From the NCBI RefSeq assembly GCF_016862635.1, contig NZ_BONI01000049.1:1-64000 (forward strand): a stretch of DNA of 64,000 bases. Direction: 5' to 3'. The position numbers and the translations under genes are program-made. Positions within the stretch are counted from its first letter, which is position 1. Each line of letters starts with the position of its first letter. Below are positions 1-8,492 of the stretch, in pieces. The notes under the pieces were generated by a model that saw only the letters and a program-made list of their open reading frames with translations, did no database searches and was not told the origin of the DNA. The stretch comes from Catellatospora coxensis (GTDB lineage Bacteria; Actinomycetota; Actinomycetes; Mycobacteriales; Micromonosporaceae).

Positions 1-774
1 CGTCAGTTTATGCAGATGGTCGCGCCTACGGTCGGCTATCCGGGCGTGGATCCGGGCGACGGCGATCCGGGCCTTGGCGCGGTTGGCCGAGCTCTTCTGC
101 TTGCGGGCCAGGTTGCGTTGCGCGCGGGCCAGCCGCTGCCGGTCAGCCTGCTCATGCCGAGGATTGGTGATCTTCTCGCCGGTGGACAGGGTGAGCAGGC
201 TGTCGATCCCGGCGTCGATCCCGACCCGGCCCGTGGCGGGGGCCTGGGCGATCATGTCGTCGCAGAGCAGGGACACGAACCAGCGTCCGGCCGCGTCGCA
301 CGAGACGGTCACCGTCGACGGCGACGCACCGTCGGGCAGCGGCCGCGACCACACGACGTCGAGGGGTTCGGTCATCTTGGCCAGGGTCAGCCGGCCGTCG
401 CGCCACCGGAACGCGCTGGCGGTGTACTCCGCCGACCGGCGCGAGCGCTTCTTGGACTTGAACGTGGGGTGCCTGGCGCGTTTTGCCCAGAAGTTGGTGT
501 AGGCGGTCTGCAGGTGACGCAGCGCCTGCTGCAGCGGCACGGACGAGACCTCGCTGAGGAACGCCAGATCATCGGTCTTCTTCCACGCGGTGAGCAGGGC
601 CGAGGTCGCGTTGTAGTTGATCCGCTCCTGGCGCTGGGTCCACGCTTCGGTCCGGGCCTGCAGGGCCATGTTGTAGACCAGCCGGACGCACCCGAACGTC
701 CGCGACAGCTCAGTTGCCTGCGCGTCGGTCGGGTAGAAGCGGAACCTGAACGCACGCTTCACGGTCCTGGACAC
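1..774 (-). CDS. tnpB: TnpB/OrfB-type RNA-guided endonuclease, 3' end cut by window
   Basis: This is the first 258 codons of an IS200/IS605-type TnpB (OrfB) protein; the C-terminal zinc ribbon and last RuvC residues lie beyond the left edge. The N-terminus (VKRAFRFRFYPTDAQ), the FGCVRLVYN segment and the RuvC-like block GIDAGIDSLLTLSTG near residue 183 are the family hallmarks, and a basic helical stretch follows. GTG at 774 is the most upstream plausible start, with a second GTG at 762. TnpB proteins are transposon-encoded guide-RNA nucleases that favour retention of the element. No TnpA transposase lies on the visible side, so a solo TnpB element is likely. Whether it is intact cannot be judged here. 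Confidence 0.85.
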   Translation of the reverse strand, partial: MSRTVKRAFRFRFYPTDAQATELSRTFGCVRLVYNMALQARTEAWTQRQERINYNATSALLTAWKKTDDLAFLSEVSSVPLQQALRHLQTAYTNFWAKRARHPTFKSKKRSRRSAEYTASAFRWRDGRLTLAKMTEPLDVVWSRPLPDGASPSTVTVSCDAAGRWFVSLLCDDMIAQAPATGRVGIDAGIDSLLTLSTGEKITNPRHEQADRQRLARAQRNLARKQKSSANRAKARIAVARIHARIADRRRDHLHKLT

Positions 775-923
775 GGTTCGGATCCTAAACGGACACCGAT
801 CGGCCGCAGGGCTCGGGTCGACGCTGGTCCGCCTCGACGGCTGATCGGCTTTGCCTGTCCTGCTGCGCAGGGGTTCCGTTTCCTCTCCGGCCTGAAGGTC
901 GCAGTATCCACGGAAGGAATCAG

Positions 924-1868
924 ATGACACTGGCCAGCGGGGTGCGTATCGGGTGGGCTGACGTGCCGGAGCACGTCCAGGCAGCGGTGGAGGCGATACT
1001 CGGCGACCGGGTCGTGGCAGCGGTGTCGCAGCGGGGCGGCTTCTCGCCCGGCACCGCCGACCGGGTCCGCACCGCCGGCGGCGGCCGTGCCTTCGTCAAG
1101 GCCGTCAGCCCCGCGCAGAACCAGCGTTCGGCGGAGCTGTACCGGCAGGAGGCGCTGATCACCGCGGCCCTGCCGCCGGGCGTGCCCGCGCCGCGGCTGC
1201 TCGGCTCCTTCGACGACGGCGACTGGGTCGCGCTCGTGCTGCAGGACGTCGAGGGCCGGCACCCCGTCACCCCCTGGGTCGCGGCCGAGCTCGACGCCGT
1301 GCTCGCCACGTTGCGCGCGCTGGCGGCGAGCACGACCCCGTGCCCGATGCCGCAGCTGCCCACCGTGGCCGAGCTGCTCGGCGAGGACCTGTCCGGCTGG
1401 CAGCGCCTTGCCGACGAGGTGCCGGACGACCTCGACCCGTGGGCTGCCGCGCGCCTGCCGGAGCTGGTCGCACTCGGGGCGGCGGGGGTGGCGGCGCTGG
1501 CGGGCGACACGGTCGCGCACACCGATCTGCGCGCGGACAACCTGCTCGTCGGCCCGGACGGCACGGTCACCGTGGTCGACTGGCCGTGGGCGTGCGTCGG
1601 TCCGGCCTGGCTGGACACCGCGATGCTGATGGTCAACGTGAACCTGTTCGGCGGCCACGACGTGGATGCGCTGCTGCGCGCGTACGCCGTCCCGCTGGGC
1701 GCGCGCCCGGACGACCTGACCGGGCTGCTGGCCGGGATGACCGGCTACTTCCTCGACGCCTGCCGCAAACCCCCACCGCCGGGCCTGCCGACGGTCCGAG
1801 CCTTCCAGCGCGCCCAGGGCGAGGCGTGCCTGCGCTGGCTGCGCGCGCGCCTCGAAACCGCACCCTGA
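924..1868 (+). CDS. Aminoglycoside phosphotransferase (APH)-family kinase
   Basis: A 314-residue protein of the APH/choline-kinase fold, probably cytoplasmic. Near residue 198 it has the catalytic loop HTDLRADN (Asp base and metal-binding Asn), followed by a DxD-like VVDWPWAC motif where the DFG-equivalent Asp sits. The N-lobe holds the Lys of AFVKAVS. The ATG at 924 is preceded by GGAAGGA at 912-918. Members phosphorylate antibiotics, sugars, homoserine or other small molecules, and the substrate cannot be read from the sequence. The gene stands alone between the TnpB gene and a repeat-containing gap, so there is no operon context. Confidence 0.8.
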   Translation: MTLASGVRIGWADVPEHVQAAVEAILGDRVVAAVSQRGGFSPGTADRVRTAGGGRAFVKAVSPAQNQRSAELYRQEALITAALPPGVPAPRLLGSFDDGDWVALVLQDVEGRHPVTPWVAAELDAVLATLRALAASTTPCPMPQLPTVAELLGEDLSGWQRLADEVPDDLDPWAAARLPELVALGAAGVAALAGDTVAHTDLRADNLLVGPDGTVTVVDWPWACVGPAWLDTAMLMVNVNLFGGHDVDALLRAYAVPLGARPDDLTGLLAGMTGYFLDACRKPPPPGLPTVRAFQRAQGEACLRWLRARLETAP

Positions 1869-1892
1869 CCGCCCAGTTCAGGGCAGGTACGA

Positions 1893-1950
1893 GGTTAAGA
1901 AGGTGCCCTTGCTCTACGTATCCGGTTTGCAAGGTGCCCTTCCTTCGCGG
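1893..1950 (+). repeat. REP family A, copy 1 (direct configuration)
   Basis: The stretch begins GTTAAGAAGGTGCCCTT and carries a second AAGGTGCCCTTCC about 30 nt later in the same orientation, followed by TTCGCGGTGTAG. The same layout occurs at 28577 (+) and 26698 (- orientation); the core also forms hairpins at 44017 and 51151. Its right end abuts the putative -10 box TAGGAT (1953-1958) of the following symporter gene. Confidence 0.8.
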
Positions 1951-1967
1951 TGTAGGATCCGGCGGCT

Positions 1968-3479
1968 GTGAATGCTTACGCGCTGTTCGCGATCGCGACC
2001 GTCACCGTGGCGACGGTCGCCATCGGCGCGTGGGGGATCCGGCTGGTGCGGGGGACGTCGGATCTGCTGGTCGCTTCGCGGATGGTGAGTCCGACGCAGA
2101 ACGCGGCGGCGATCGGCGGGGAGTACCTGTCGGCGGCGAGCTTCCTCGGGGTCGCCGGGCTGATCCTGGCGTACGGGGCGCAGATGCTGTGGTATCCGGT
2201 CGGGTTCGCGGCCGGGTATCTGGCGCTGCTGCTGTTCGTGGCCGCGCCGCTGCGGCGGTCGGGGGCGTTCACGCTGCCGGACTTCTGCGAGGCCCGGCTC
2301 GCCTCGCCCCGGCTGCGGCGGCTGGCGACGGCGTTCGTGCTGTTCATCGGGTGGTTCTACCTGCTGCCGCAGTTGCAGGGGGCGGGGCTGACGTTCCGGA
2401 TCGTCACCGGTGCGCCGAGCTGGGTCGGGGTGGTGCTGGTCGGCGCGGTGGTGACCGGCAACGTCGCGTTCGGCGGAATGCGCTCGGCGACGTACGTGCA
2501 GGCGTTCCAGTACTGGCTGAAGCTGACGGCGATCGCGGTGCCCGCGTTCTTCCTGCTGGCCAGGTGGAACGACGACGGGCGGCCGGCGATCCCGGTCGAC
2601 GACGCGTGGCTGGCCCCGGCGGGCGGCATGGTCGCGACCTATTCGCTGATCCTGGCGACGTTCCTGGGCACCATGGGGCTGCCGCATGTGCTGGCCCGGT
2701 TCTACACCAACCCCGACGGCGGCTCGGCCCGGCGCACCACCACCATCGTGCTCGGCCTGGTCGGCCTGTTCTACCTGTTCCCGACCGTGTACGGGGTGCT
2801 CGGCCGGGTCTACACCCCCGAGCTGGCCACCGGCCGCAACGACACCGTCGTGCTGCTGCTGCCCGCGGCCGCGCTCGGGCCGGGACTGGCCGCCGACGTG
2901 CTCGGGGCGCTGGTCGCCGCGGGCGCGTTCGCCGCGTTCCTGTCCACCTCGAACGGGCTGCTCACCAGCGTCGCCGGGGTGCTCGCCAACGACGTGCTGG
3001 GCCGGGGGCGGCTGGCCGGGTGGGGGCCGCTGCCGCTGTTCCGGGCGGCGGCGCTGTTCGCGGGCGCGGTGCCGACGGGCCTGGCGCTGGCCGTGCACGG
3101 GCTGAACGTGTCGCAGGTGGTCGGGCTGGCGTTCGCGGTGGCCGCGTCGAGTTTCTGCCCGATGCTGGTGCTCGGCATCTGGTGGCGAGGGCTGACCGCA
3201 GCGGGCGCGGCCGCGGGCATCCTGGCCGGGGGCGGCAGCGCCGTCGTCGCCGTACTGTGGACGATCTTCCTGCCGCCCGCGCCGGGCCTGGCCGCGGACC
3301 TGCTGGCGCAGCCCGCCGCGTGGACGGTGCCGCTGGCGTTCGCGGTGATGGTGTCGGTGTCGCTGGCGACCCGGCGGCGGGTGCCCGGGGCGGTCGGCGC
3401 GATGCTGCTGCGCCTGCACGCGCCGGAGACCCTGCACAGCCCGGAAACGCAGCGCAGATCCGAAACATCGCGGTTGTAG
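1968..3479 (+). CDS. Sodium:solute symporter (SSS family), acetate-permease type
   Basis: A 503-residue integral membrane protein with about 13 hydrophobic segments. It has SSS-family features: the FLVASR-like segment DLLVASRMVSPTQNAAAIGGEYLSA, where the unwound TM1 sodium site lies, and a STSNGLL segment in the second inverted repeat. Members such as ActP import monocarboxylates or other small solutes with Na+ or cations. The GTG start at 1968 has no Shine-Dalgarno but follows a TAGGAT -10-like box by 9 nt. The gene ends just before a small two-TM protein, the usual arrangement for symporters with an accessory subunit. The substrate is not determined. Confidence 0.8.
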   Translation: MNAYALFAIATVTVATVAIGAWGIRLVRGTSDLLVASRMVSPTQNAAAIGGEYLSAASFLGVAGLILAYGAQMLWYPVGFAAGYLALLLFVAAPLRRSGAFTLPDFCEARLASPRLRRLATAFVLFIGWFYLLPQLQGAGLTFRIVTGAPSWVGVVLVGAVVTGNVAFGGMRSATYVQAFQYWLKLTAIAVPAFFLLARWNDDGRPAIPVDDAWLAPAGGMVATYSLILATFLGTMGLPHVLARFYTNPDGGSARRTTTIVLGLVGLFYLFPTVYGVLGRVYTPELATGRNDTVVLLLPAAALGPGLAADVLGALVAAGAFAAFLSTSNGLLTSVAGVLANDVLGRGRLAGWGPLPLFRAAALFAGAVPTGLALAVHGLNVSQVVGLAFAVAASSFCPMLVLGIWWRGLTAAGAAAGILAGGGSAVVAVLWTIFLPPAPGLAADLLAQPAAWTVPLAFAVMVSVSLATRRRVPGAVGAMLLRLHAPETLHSPETQRRSETSRL

Positions 3480-3489
3480 CGTGGCTGCC

Positions 3490-3885
3490 GTGAGTGATCG
3501 GGTACGGGTCGACCTCGCCGCGCACCGCCGCGTCCGGCCGCGCCCGGGGGCGCACGACGAGCTGGTCGAGCAGACCCCGATGGGTGACGCGCTGGTGCGG
3601 GAACTGATGCGGGTGCAGCTCGGGCTCGCGCTGCGGCTGGCCGCGGTCGTCGCGGTCGCGCTGGGCGGGCTGCCGCTGCTGTTCAGCCTGTGGCCCGCCG
3701 GCACCCACGTGGCCGTGGCCGGGATGCCGCTGCCCTGGCTGCTGCTGGGCGTCGTGTCGTTCCCGTTCCTGGCCGGGGCCGGCCTGGTCTACACCCGGCT
3801 CGCCGAACGCAACGAGGCCGACTTCGCCGCGCTCGTCGGCCGCCCCGCCGAACGCGTCACCGGCTCCGAGCTGTCGCCGCAGTGA
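3490..3885 (+). CDS. Small two-TM protein, likely symporter partner (DUF485-like)
   Basis: About 131 residues with a basic, Arg-rich N-terminus and two membrane segments separated by a short loop, ending YTRLAERNEADFAALVG. This resembles DUF485/YjcH-type small proteins that accompany ActP symporters; the family assignment is tentative. It lies 10 nt after the symporter stop. A GTG at 3481 is also possible, but TAGCGT at 3477-3482 would be a -10 box 7 nt before the GTG at 3490, fitting a leaderless transcript starting at 3490. Confidence 0.55.
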   Translation: MSDRVRVDLAAHRRVRPRPGAHDELVEQTPMGDALVRELMRVQLGLALRLAAVVAVALGGLPLLFSLWPAGTHVAVAGMPLPWLLLGVVSFPFLAGAGLVYTRLAERNEADFAALVGRPAERVTGSELSPQ

Positions 3886-3919
3886 CATCGAAAGATCTAG
3901 ACGCGCTGACCGACCGCCG

Positions 3920-3949
3920 CTACTGTGACCCTTCTGACCTCGCAGAAGG
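3920..3949 (+). promoter_or_regulatory. Putative -10 box and 5'UTR hairpin overlapping the SD of the AMP ligase
   Basis: TACTGT at 3920-3925 fits an actinobacterial -10 box. The presumed leader contains a perfect 7-bp hairpin, CCTTCTG (3930-3936) with CAGAAGG (3943-3949). Its 3' arm overlaps the AGAAGGGG Shine-Dalgarno of the gene starting at 3960. No good -35 is visible. A role in translational control is inference. Confidence 0.4.
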
Positions 3950-3959
3950 GGCCTCGGCT

Positions 3960-5522
3960 GTGGACAACGACGTGGCAGCCCGCAGTTACGTGTGGCGTGC
4001 GCTGGACCAGTTCGCCGGATACGGGGACGCCGAGGCCATCCGCGCCCCCGGCCGCACCCTGACCTATCGGGAGCTGCGCACGGCCGTGGTGACCATGGCG
4101 AGCGCCCTGCACGAGCAGGGGGTGCACGCGGGCACCTCGGTGGCGATCCTGGTCGGCAACCCGCACGAGGCGATCTTCCTGCAGCTCGGTCTGCACCTGC
4201 TGGGCTGCCGTTCGGTGTGGATGATCCCGTCGGCGCCGCACCGGCACCGGGTCGAGTTCCTGCGCCTGGCCGAGGCCGACGTGTTCGTCTACGACGCGCG
4301 GACCCACGACCAGCTCGGCCGTGAGCTGCTGGCGGAGGTGCCGCACCTGTCGGTGCTGTGCTTCGGCGGCGGTGGGCTCGGGCCCGACCTGCTGGCCCGC
4401 CCGCTGTCCGGCGAGCCGCCGATCGGCCGGGACGGCCCGGAGGCGGAGCCGCACTCGCTGTTCCAGACCGGTGGCACGACCGGCACGCCGAAGCTGGTGC
4501 TGCACCGGCACTCGTTCTTCCAGACCCTGATGCTGTTCTCCGACCACTGGACCGCCTCCGGCCAGCACCACCTACGCCACCTCGCCGTGTCCGCGTTCTG
4601 GCACGTCAGCGCGCAGGTGCCGGTGCTGATGACGCTGTTCACCGGCGGCACCCTGGTCATGCACGACAAGTACGACACGCAGCCGTTCCTCGACGCGATC
4701 ACCCGGGACCGGATCACCAGCATCCTGCTCCCGCCGCCGCTGCTCTACCAGCTGCTCGACGATCCCCGGCTGGCCGGCACCGACACGTCCAGCCTGCGGA
4801 TGATCTCGTGCGGCGGCAGCGCCGCCGCCCCGGCCCGGCTGGCCCAGGCGGTCGAACGGTTCGGCCCGGTGCTGCGTCCGGTGTACGGCATGACCGAGGC
4901 GCCGTTCATCACCGCGCAGCCGAACCTCACGATCGATCCGGCGCACCCGGAACGGCTCGGCTCGTGCGGGCTGCCGTTCGGGGACATGCGCGTGGAGATC
5001 CGCGCCGCCGACGGCACGGCCCTGGCCGCCGGGGAGACCGGCGAGGTGTGGATCAACGGCAGCCTGATGATGGACGGCTACTTCGGCGAGCCCGGCCTGA
5101 CCGCGCAGACGCTGTCCGGCGGCTGGCTGCGCACCGGCGACGTCGGCCGCCTCGACGCCGACGGTTACCTGTTCCTGGTCGACCGCCTCAAAGACATGAT
5201 CATCACCGGGTACGGGTCCACGAACATCTACACCCGCCCCGTCGAGGACGCGCTCGTCGCGCACCCGCAGGTCCGCGCGGCGGCCGTCATCGGCGTGCCG
5301 GCCGACGACACCGGCGAGGCCGTGCACGCGTACGCCGTCGTCGAGCCCGGGGCCGAGGTCACCCCCGGCGAGGTGCGCGACTTCGTCATCGCGGAGCTCA
5401 ACGAGATGTGGGCCCCGCGCACCGTCGAGTTCGTCGACAGCCTGCCGCTCACCGCGATGGGCAAGATCGACAAGAAGGAGCTGCGGGCCCGCTACCTGGC
5501 CGCGGCCCCGGCCACGGCGTGA
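3960..5522 (+). CDS. Adenylate-forming aryl/acyl-AMP ligase (EntE/DhbE-like)
   Basis: A 520-residue ANL-superfamily enzyme that activates a carboxylic acid as acyl-AMP and usually passes it to CoA or a carrier protein. The P-loop-like core A3 motif is QTGGTTGTPK, A5 is YGMTEAP, A7 is RTGDVGRLD, and the C-terminal subdomain carries the A10 lysine in TAMGKIDKKELR. Overall resemblance is to 2,3-dihydroxybenzoate-AMP ligases, but the acid cannot be fixed by eye. GTG at 3960 has AGAAGGGG 8 nt upstream. A longer in-frame GTG at 3882 would add 26 residues without typical N-terminal sequence. It shares a GTGA overlap with the MFS gene, so the two are translationally coupled. No carrier protein or condensation gene is nearby. 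Confidence 0.8.
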   Translation: MDNDVAARSYVWRALDQFAGYGDAEAIRAPGRTLTYRELRTAVVTMASALHEQGVHAGTSVAILVGNPHEAIFLQLGLHLLGCRSVWMIPSAPHRHRVEFLRLAEADVFVYDARTHDQLGRELLAEVPHLSVLCFGGGGLGPDLLARPLSGEPPIGRDGPEAEPHSLFQTGGTTGTPKLVLHRHSFFQTLMLFSDHWTASGQHHLRHLAVSAFWHVSAQVPVLMTLFTGGTLVMHDKYDTQPFLDAITRDRITSILLPPPLLYQLLDDPRLAGTDTSSLRMISCGGSAAAPARLAQAVERFGPVLRPVYGMTEAPFITAQPNLTIDPAHPERLGSCGLPFGDMRVEIRAADGTALAAGETGEVWINGSLMMDGYFGEPGLTAQTLSGGWLRTGDVGRLDADGYLFLVDRLKDMIITGYGSTNIYTRPVEDALVAHPQVRAAAVIGVPADDTGEAVHAYAVVEPGAEVTPGEVRDFVIAELNEMWAPRTVEFVDSLPLTAMGKIDKKELRARYLAAAPATA

Positions 5523-7129
5523 CCGGCGCGGCTCTCCCGCGCCGCCGCGGCGGCCTCGTCGGTGTGCTGCTCGCCGAGACGATCTCCCAGGTCGGCACGA
5601 AGATGACCTTCGTGGCGCTGCCGTGGCTCGTGCTCGTCGACACCGGCAGCCCCACCATGATGGGCCTGGTCGCCGCCGCCGAGATGGTCCCGTACGTCGC
5701 CGTCGGCGTGCTCGGCGCACCGTGGATCGACCGGCTCGGCGCGTGGCGGGTCACCGTCGACGCCGACCTGCTCAGCGCCGTCGCGCTGACGGGCCTCGTG
5801 CTCGGCTACCGCGACCTCGGGTTCGGGGCGCTGCTGGTGCTCGTCGCCGTCGCGGGCGGGCTGCGCGGGCTCAGCGACCGGGCGCGGGCCGTGCTGCTGC
5901 GCCCGATGATCGAGCAGGCGGGCGCGGAGACGACCCGGGTCACCGGCCTGTACGACGGCATCGGCCGGTTGACGACACTCATCGGGGCGCCGGTCGGCGG
6001 GCTGCTCATCGCGTGGACGGACCCGCTGACCGTGCTGGGCGTGGACGCCGCCACGTTCGCGGCGTCGGGGCTGATCGTCGCGGCGCTGGTGCGGATGCCG
6101 CCGGTGGTTCCTCCGGACGAGCCCGCCCCGCGGGAGCCGTACCTGGAATCGCTGCGGGGCGGGTTCGGCTACCTCAGGCACGACCGGCTGATCCTGGGCG
6201 TGCTGGTGATGCTGTTCGTCAGCAACCTGGCCACCCAGGCGCACCAGGTGGTGTTCGTGCCGCTGTGGGTCAGCCAGCGGCTGGGCACACCGGCGGGGCT
6301 GGGCGTGGTGTTCGGGTCGTTCGCGCTGGGGGCCGTGGTCGGCAACGTCGCGTTCACGGCCATGGCCGAGCGGCTGCCCCGGTACCTGACCCTGACGGCC
6401 GGATACCTGGTCGGCGGGGCGCCGCGCATGCTGGTGCTGGCGTTCACCGACGAGCTGCCCGTGGTGGTGGCGGTGCTGTTCCTGTCCGGGGTCGGGCTGG
6501 CGGCGGTCAACCCGATCATCGGGGCGGTGCTGTACCAGCGGGTGCCGGTCGCCTACCAGGCGCGGGTGTTCGGGCTGGCGGCGGCGTTCGCGTACGCGGG
6601 ACTGCCGGTCGGGAGCCTGGTCGGCGGGTGGCTGGCCCAGGGGGCGGGGCTGACCGCCGGCTTGCTGGTGTGCGGGCTGGTCCTGCTGGCGGCGACGTCG
6701 AGCCCGGTGTTCGGGTATCGGACCTGGCGGCGGCTCGACGACACGAGCACCGCGTTCGACGTGCCGGAGACCGTGCCGCCGTTGACGGTGACGCTGGCGT
6801 ACGCCGACGGGACCTGGCGGGTCCTGGCGACCCGGGGCCGGGTGGAGCTGGCCGCGCCGCGCGAACTCGACCCGGCCGCGGCGCTGCGCACCGTCGGCGC
6901 GCTGGAGGTCCCCGAGGCGTACGCCGCCGCGGAGCGCATCGTCGCCGGCGAGCGCGAGCAGGCACAGGCCGAGGCGGAACGGCTGCGGGCGCTGCTCGCC
7001 GACGCGCAGGCGAGGCTCGCCCGGCTGGAGTGCGGGAGCGTCCGCCCGCCGGACCGCGTCGTGCCGCAGCCCGTGCCGCCGGCCACCGAGCTCACCGGGC
7101 CCAGTCGGCCACGACCTCCCCGGCGGTGA
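5519..7129 (+). CDS. MFS transporter with long C-terminal cytoplasmic tail
   Basis: A 536-residue major facilitator of the MFS_3 (enterobactin exporter/EntS-like) type. Twelve hydrophobic segments fill about residues 10-405, with the SDRARAVLLRPM loop between TM4 and TM5. The start GTG overlaps the stop of the AMP ligase, suggesting export or import of that enzyme's substrate or product. An unusual tail of about 130 residues follows TM12: a beta-rich stretch, then an Ala/Glu-rich predicted coiled coil (EREQAQAEAERLRALLADAQ). Such a tail is not usual in this family. The 3' end overlaps the convergent gene ending at 7092 by 38 nt. Confidence 0.8.
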   Translation: MTGAALPRRRGGLVGVLLAETISQVGTKMTFVALPWLVLVDTGSPTMMGLVAAAEMVPYVAVGVLGAPWIDRLGAWRVTVDADLLSAVALTGLVLGYRDLGFGALLVLVAVAGGLRGLSDRARAVLLRPMIEQAGAETTRVTGLYDGIGRLTTLIGAPVGGLLIAWTDPLTVLGVDAATFAASGLIVAALVRMPPVVPPDEPAPREPYLESLRGGFGYLRHDRLILGVLVMLFVSNLATQAHQVVFVPLWVSQRLGTPAGLGVVFGSFALGAVVGNVAFTAMAERLPRYLTLTAGYLVGGAPRMLVLAFTDELPVVVAVLFLSGVGLAAVNPIIGAVLYQRVPVAYQARVFGLAAAFAYAGLPVGSLVGGWLAQGAGLTAGLLVCGLVLLAATSSPVFGYRTWRRLDDTSTAFDVPETVPPLTVTLAYADGTWRVLATRGRVELAAPRELDPAAALRTVGALEVPEAYAAAERIVAGEREQAQAEAERLRALLADAQARLARLECGSVRPPDRVVPQPVPPATELTGPSRPRPPRR

Positions 7130-7382
7130 TCTGGGGCGGGTTCGGCAGCAGCGCGGCCAGGTTCTCCCGCACCCAGTCCGCGGCCATCCTGTTCGACTCG
7201 TCCGCGCCGTCCCGGCTCGCGAAGACGCTCGTGGACACCATCACACCGTTGCCGGCGTCGACCCAGTAGTAGGCGAGCAGGCCCGGCACGGCGCTGATGA
7301 TCGGGACGAAGCCCTCCTTCACCCGCCGCGCCGCCTCGCCGGGGTCGGCCACTCCTTCATAACGACGTACCGTCGCGTACAT
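7092..7382 (-). CDS. ABM-fold (dimeric alpha/beta barrel) protein
   Basis: A 96-residue protein beginning MYATVRRYEGV with the pattern of the antibiotic-biosynthesis-monooxygenase-like superfamily: an N-terminal beta strand, PGEAARRVKEGFVPII helix, PGLLAYYWVD strand and VSTSVFASRDGADES. Members are small oxygenases, heme-degrading enzymes or uncharacterised stress proteins. A strong GGGGAGG ribosome-binding site lies just upstream (about 7388-7394). It overlaps the 3' end of the MFS gene on the opposite strand by 38 nt. Confidence 0.65.
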   Translation of the reverse strand: MYATVRRYEGVADPGEAARRVKEGFVPIISAVPGLLAYYWVDAGNGVMVSTSVFASRDGADESNRMAADWVRENLAALLPNPPQITAGEVVADWAR

Positions 7383-7573
7383 ACAACCTCCCCTTCCGGG
7401 TCAATCCTGGCATGTAGGAATCACGAAATCTGCCACATCGACCGCTGGCGAGCTGGTTCCTGATCGGCCCGTACCGTCCATTACGGGCCGATCGGCGGCG
7501 CTCGCGACGGTAGTGAAAGGATCTCAGTGTGCGTCCGGCACCCCACCGGGCCACCGACACCGAAGGAGTTGCC

Positions 7574-7795
7574 ATGCCGGTTTCCGCCGACCTCGCCAAG
7601 CTGCTGGACAAGGAGTACCAGGACAAGTCCCTGGAGGAGATCGTCAACGCGCCGGTCGCCGCGCTCGCCGGTGTGAGCGAGCGTGCCGCCGAGCACATCA
7701 AGGACGCCCTGGGCGTCAAGACGATCGGCGAGCTGGGCCGCAGCCCCTACTTCCGGGCTGCCCGGGCCATCGTCGACCTGACCGACGCCAAGTAG
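7574..7795 (+). CDS. Small helix-hairpin-helix-like protein
   Basis: A 73-residue acidic protein. The stretch PVAALAGVSERAAEHIKDALGVKTIGELG reads as a helix-hairpin-helix motif (VSERAAEHI turn), as found in DUF4332-like and DNA-binding HhH proteins. The ATG at 7574 follows GAAGGAG at 7562-7568; an in-frame GTG at 7529 is less likely. It is a single-gene unit ending in a strong hairpin. The biochemical function is unknown. Confidence 0.7.
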   Translation: MPVSADLAKLLDKEYQDKSLEEIVNAPVAALAGVSERAAEHIKDALGVKTIGELGRSPYFRAARAIVDLTDAK

Positions 7796-7800
7796 TGCGC

Positions 7801-7831
7801 GCGGGCCGGCCGGCAGCGTCGGCCGGCCCGC
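7801..7831 (+). terminator. Intrinsic terminator-like hairpin
   Basis: A perfect 12-bp stem, GCGGGCCGGCCG (7801-7812) pairing with 7820-7831 across a 7-nt loop, begins 5 nt after the stop of the small HhH gene. No U-tract follows, as is common in high-GC actinobacteria. It could also serve the opposite-strand gene ending at 7875. Confidence 0.7.
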
Positions 7832-7874
7832 ACCCACCAAGGTCAAGCCTCTCCCGCGAGGGATCCCGCGGACG

Positions 7875-8438
7875 CTACCGCACGGTGATCCGGTAGGTCG
7901 CCGAGACGGTGAAGCGGTGGCCGTCGCCGCCGCTGAACGCCACGGTGTGGGCGCCGTGCCAGAGCGGGTCCAGCCGCTTCCAGTGCCCCCAGACGGTCAT
8001 CGCGACGGGCCGCCTGGTCCCGGTCACCGGGTTGCCTGCCGCGCCGGTGACGGTGAAGGGGACCGGTGTCGCGACGACGTCCAGGTCGATCGGGGTGTCG
8101 TCGACCGTCAGCCTGCCCCAGGCGCGCGGCAGGTGCGGTGGCGGACCCTGCGGTTTGTGGTGCCACATGTTGAACGCGGGGAAGAACAGCGCACGCCCGA
8201 ACGGCACGGTGCAGTGCCGGACGACCGAGGTTCCGAAGGTTCCGGCGAGGAACCACACGTCGTCGGGCTGCTGGGCGTCGGCGTAGTTGCCGACGGGGTC
8301 GGCGATCGGGTTCCGCTCCATGGGGGTCCCGGCGGCCCACCGCACCCAGCGTGCGGCGAGTCCCTCCGGGGAGTCCGCGGGGTAGGGGAGGGCGGGGGGC
8401 GTTCCGCCGCCGCCGAACAGGCCCGAGAGGAAGGACAT
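7875..8438 (-). CDS. Unrecognised 187-residue protein
   Basis: No family is recognised. The N-terminus MSFLSGLFGGGGTPP is hydrophobic and glycine-rich but too short for a typical signal peptide. The body is rich in Trp, His and Pro with alternating beta-type segments (TVWGHWKRLDPLWHGAHTVAF), suggesting a beta-sandwich. Coding status is supported by GC-rich third positions and a sensible length. It lies downstream, on the same strand, of another small beta-rich protein (8493-8801), with about 54 nt between them, so a two-gene unit is likely. Confidence 0.55.
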   Translation of the reverse strand: MSFLSGLFGGGGTPPALPYPADSPEGLAARWVRWAAGTPMERNPIADPVGNYADAQQPDDVWFLAGTFGTSVVRHCTVPFGRALFFPAFNMWHHKPQGPPPHLPRAWGRLTVDDTPIDLDVVATPVPFTVTGAAGNPVTGTRRPVAMTVWGHWKRLDPLWHGAHTVAFSGGDGHRFTVSATYRITVR

Positions 8439-8492
8439 GAGCCGTGACCATAGTGATCACCGTCCACGGCGTCAAACGTGTCCCGCGGCCGG

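Noticed and set aside
1914-3704. Long open frame (596 codons) antisense to the symporter gene
   Set aside because: High GC creates long antisense frames. Its product is Arg/Gln/Pro-rich without domains, while the plus strand encodes a clear symporter.
3882-3959. Start of the AMP ligase at GTG 3882
   Set aside because: The added residues are untypical, and a -10 box and Shine-Dalgarno support GTG 3960.
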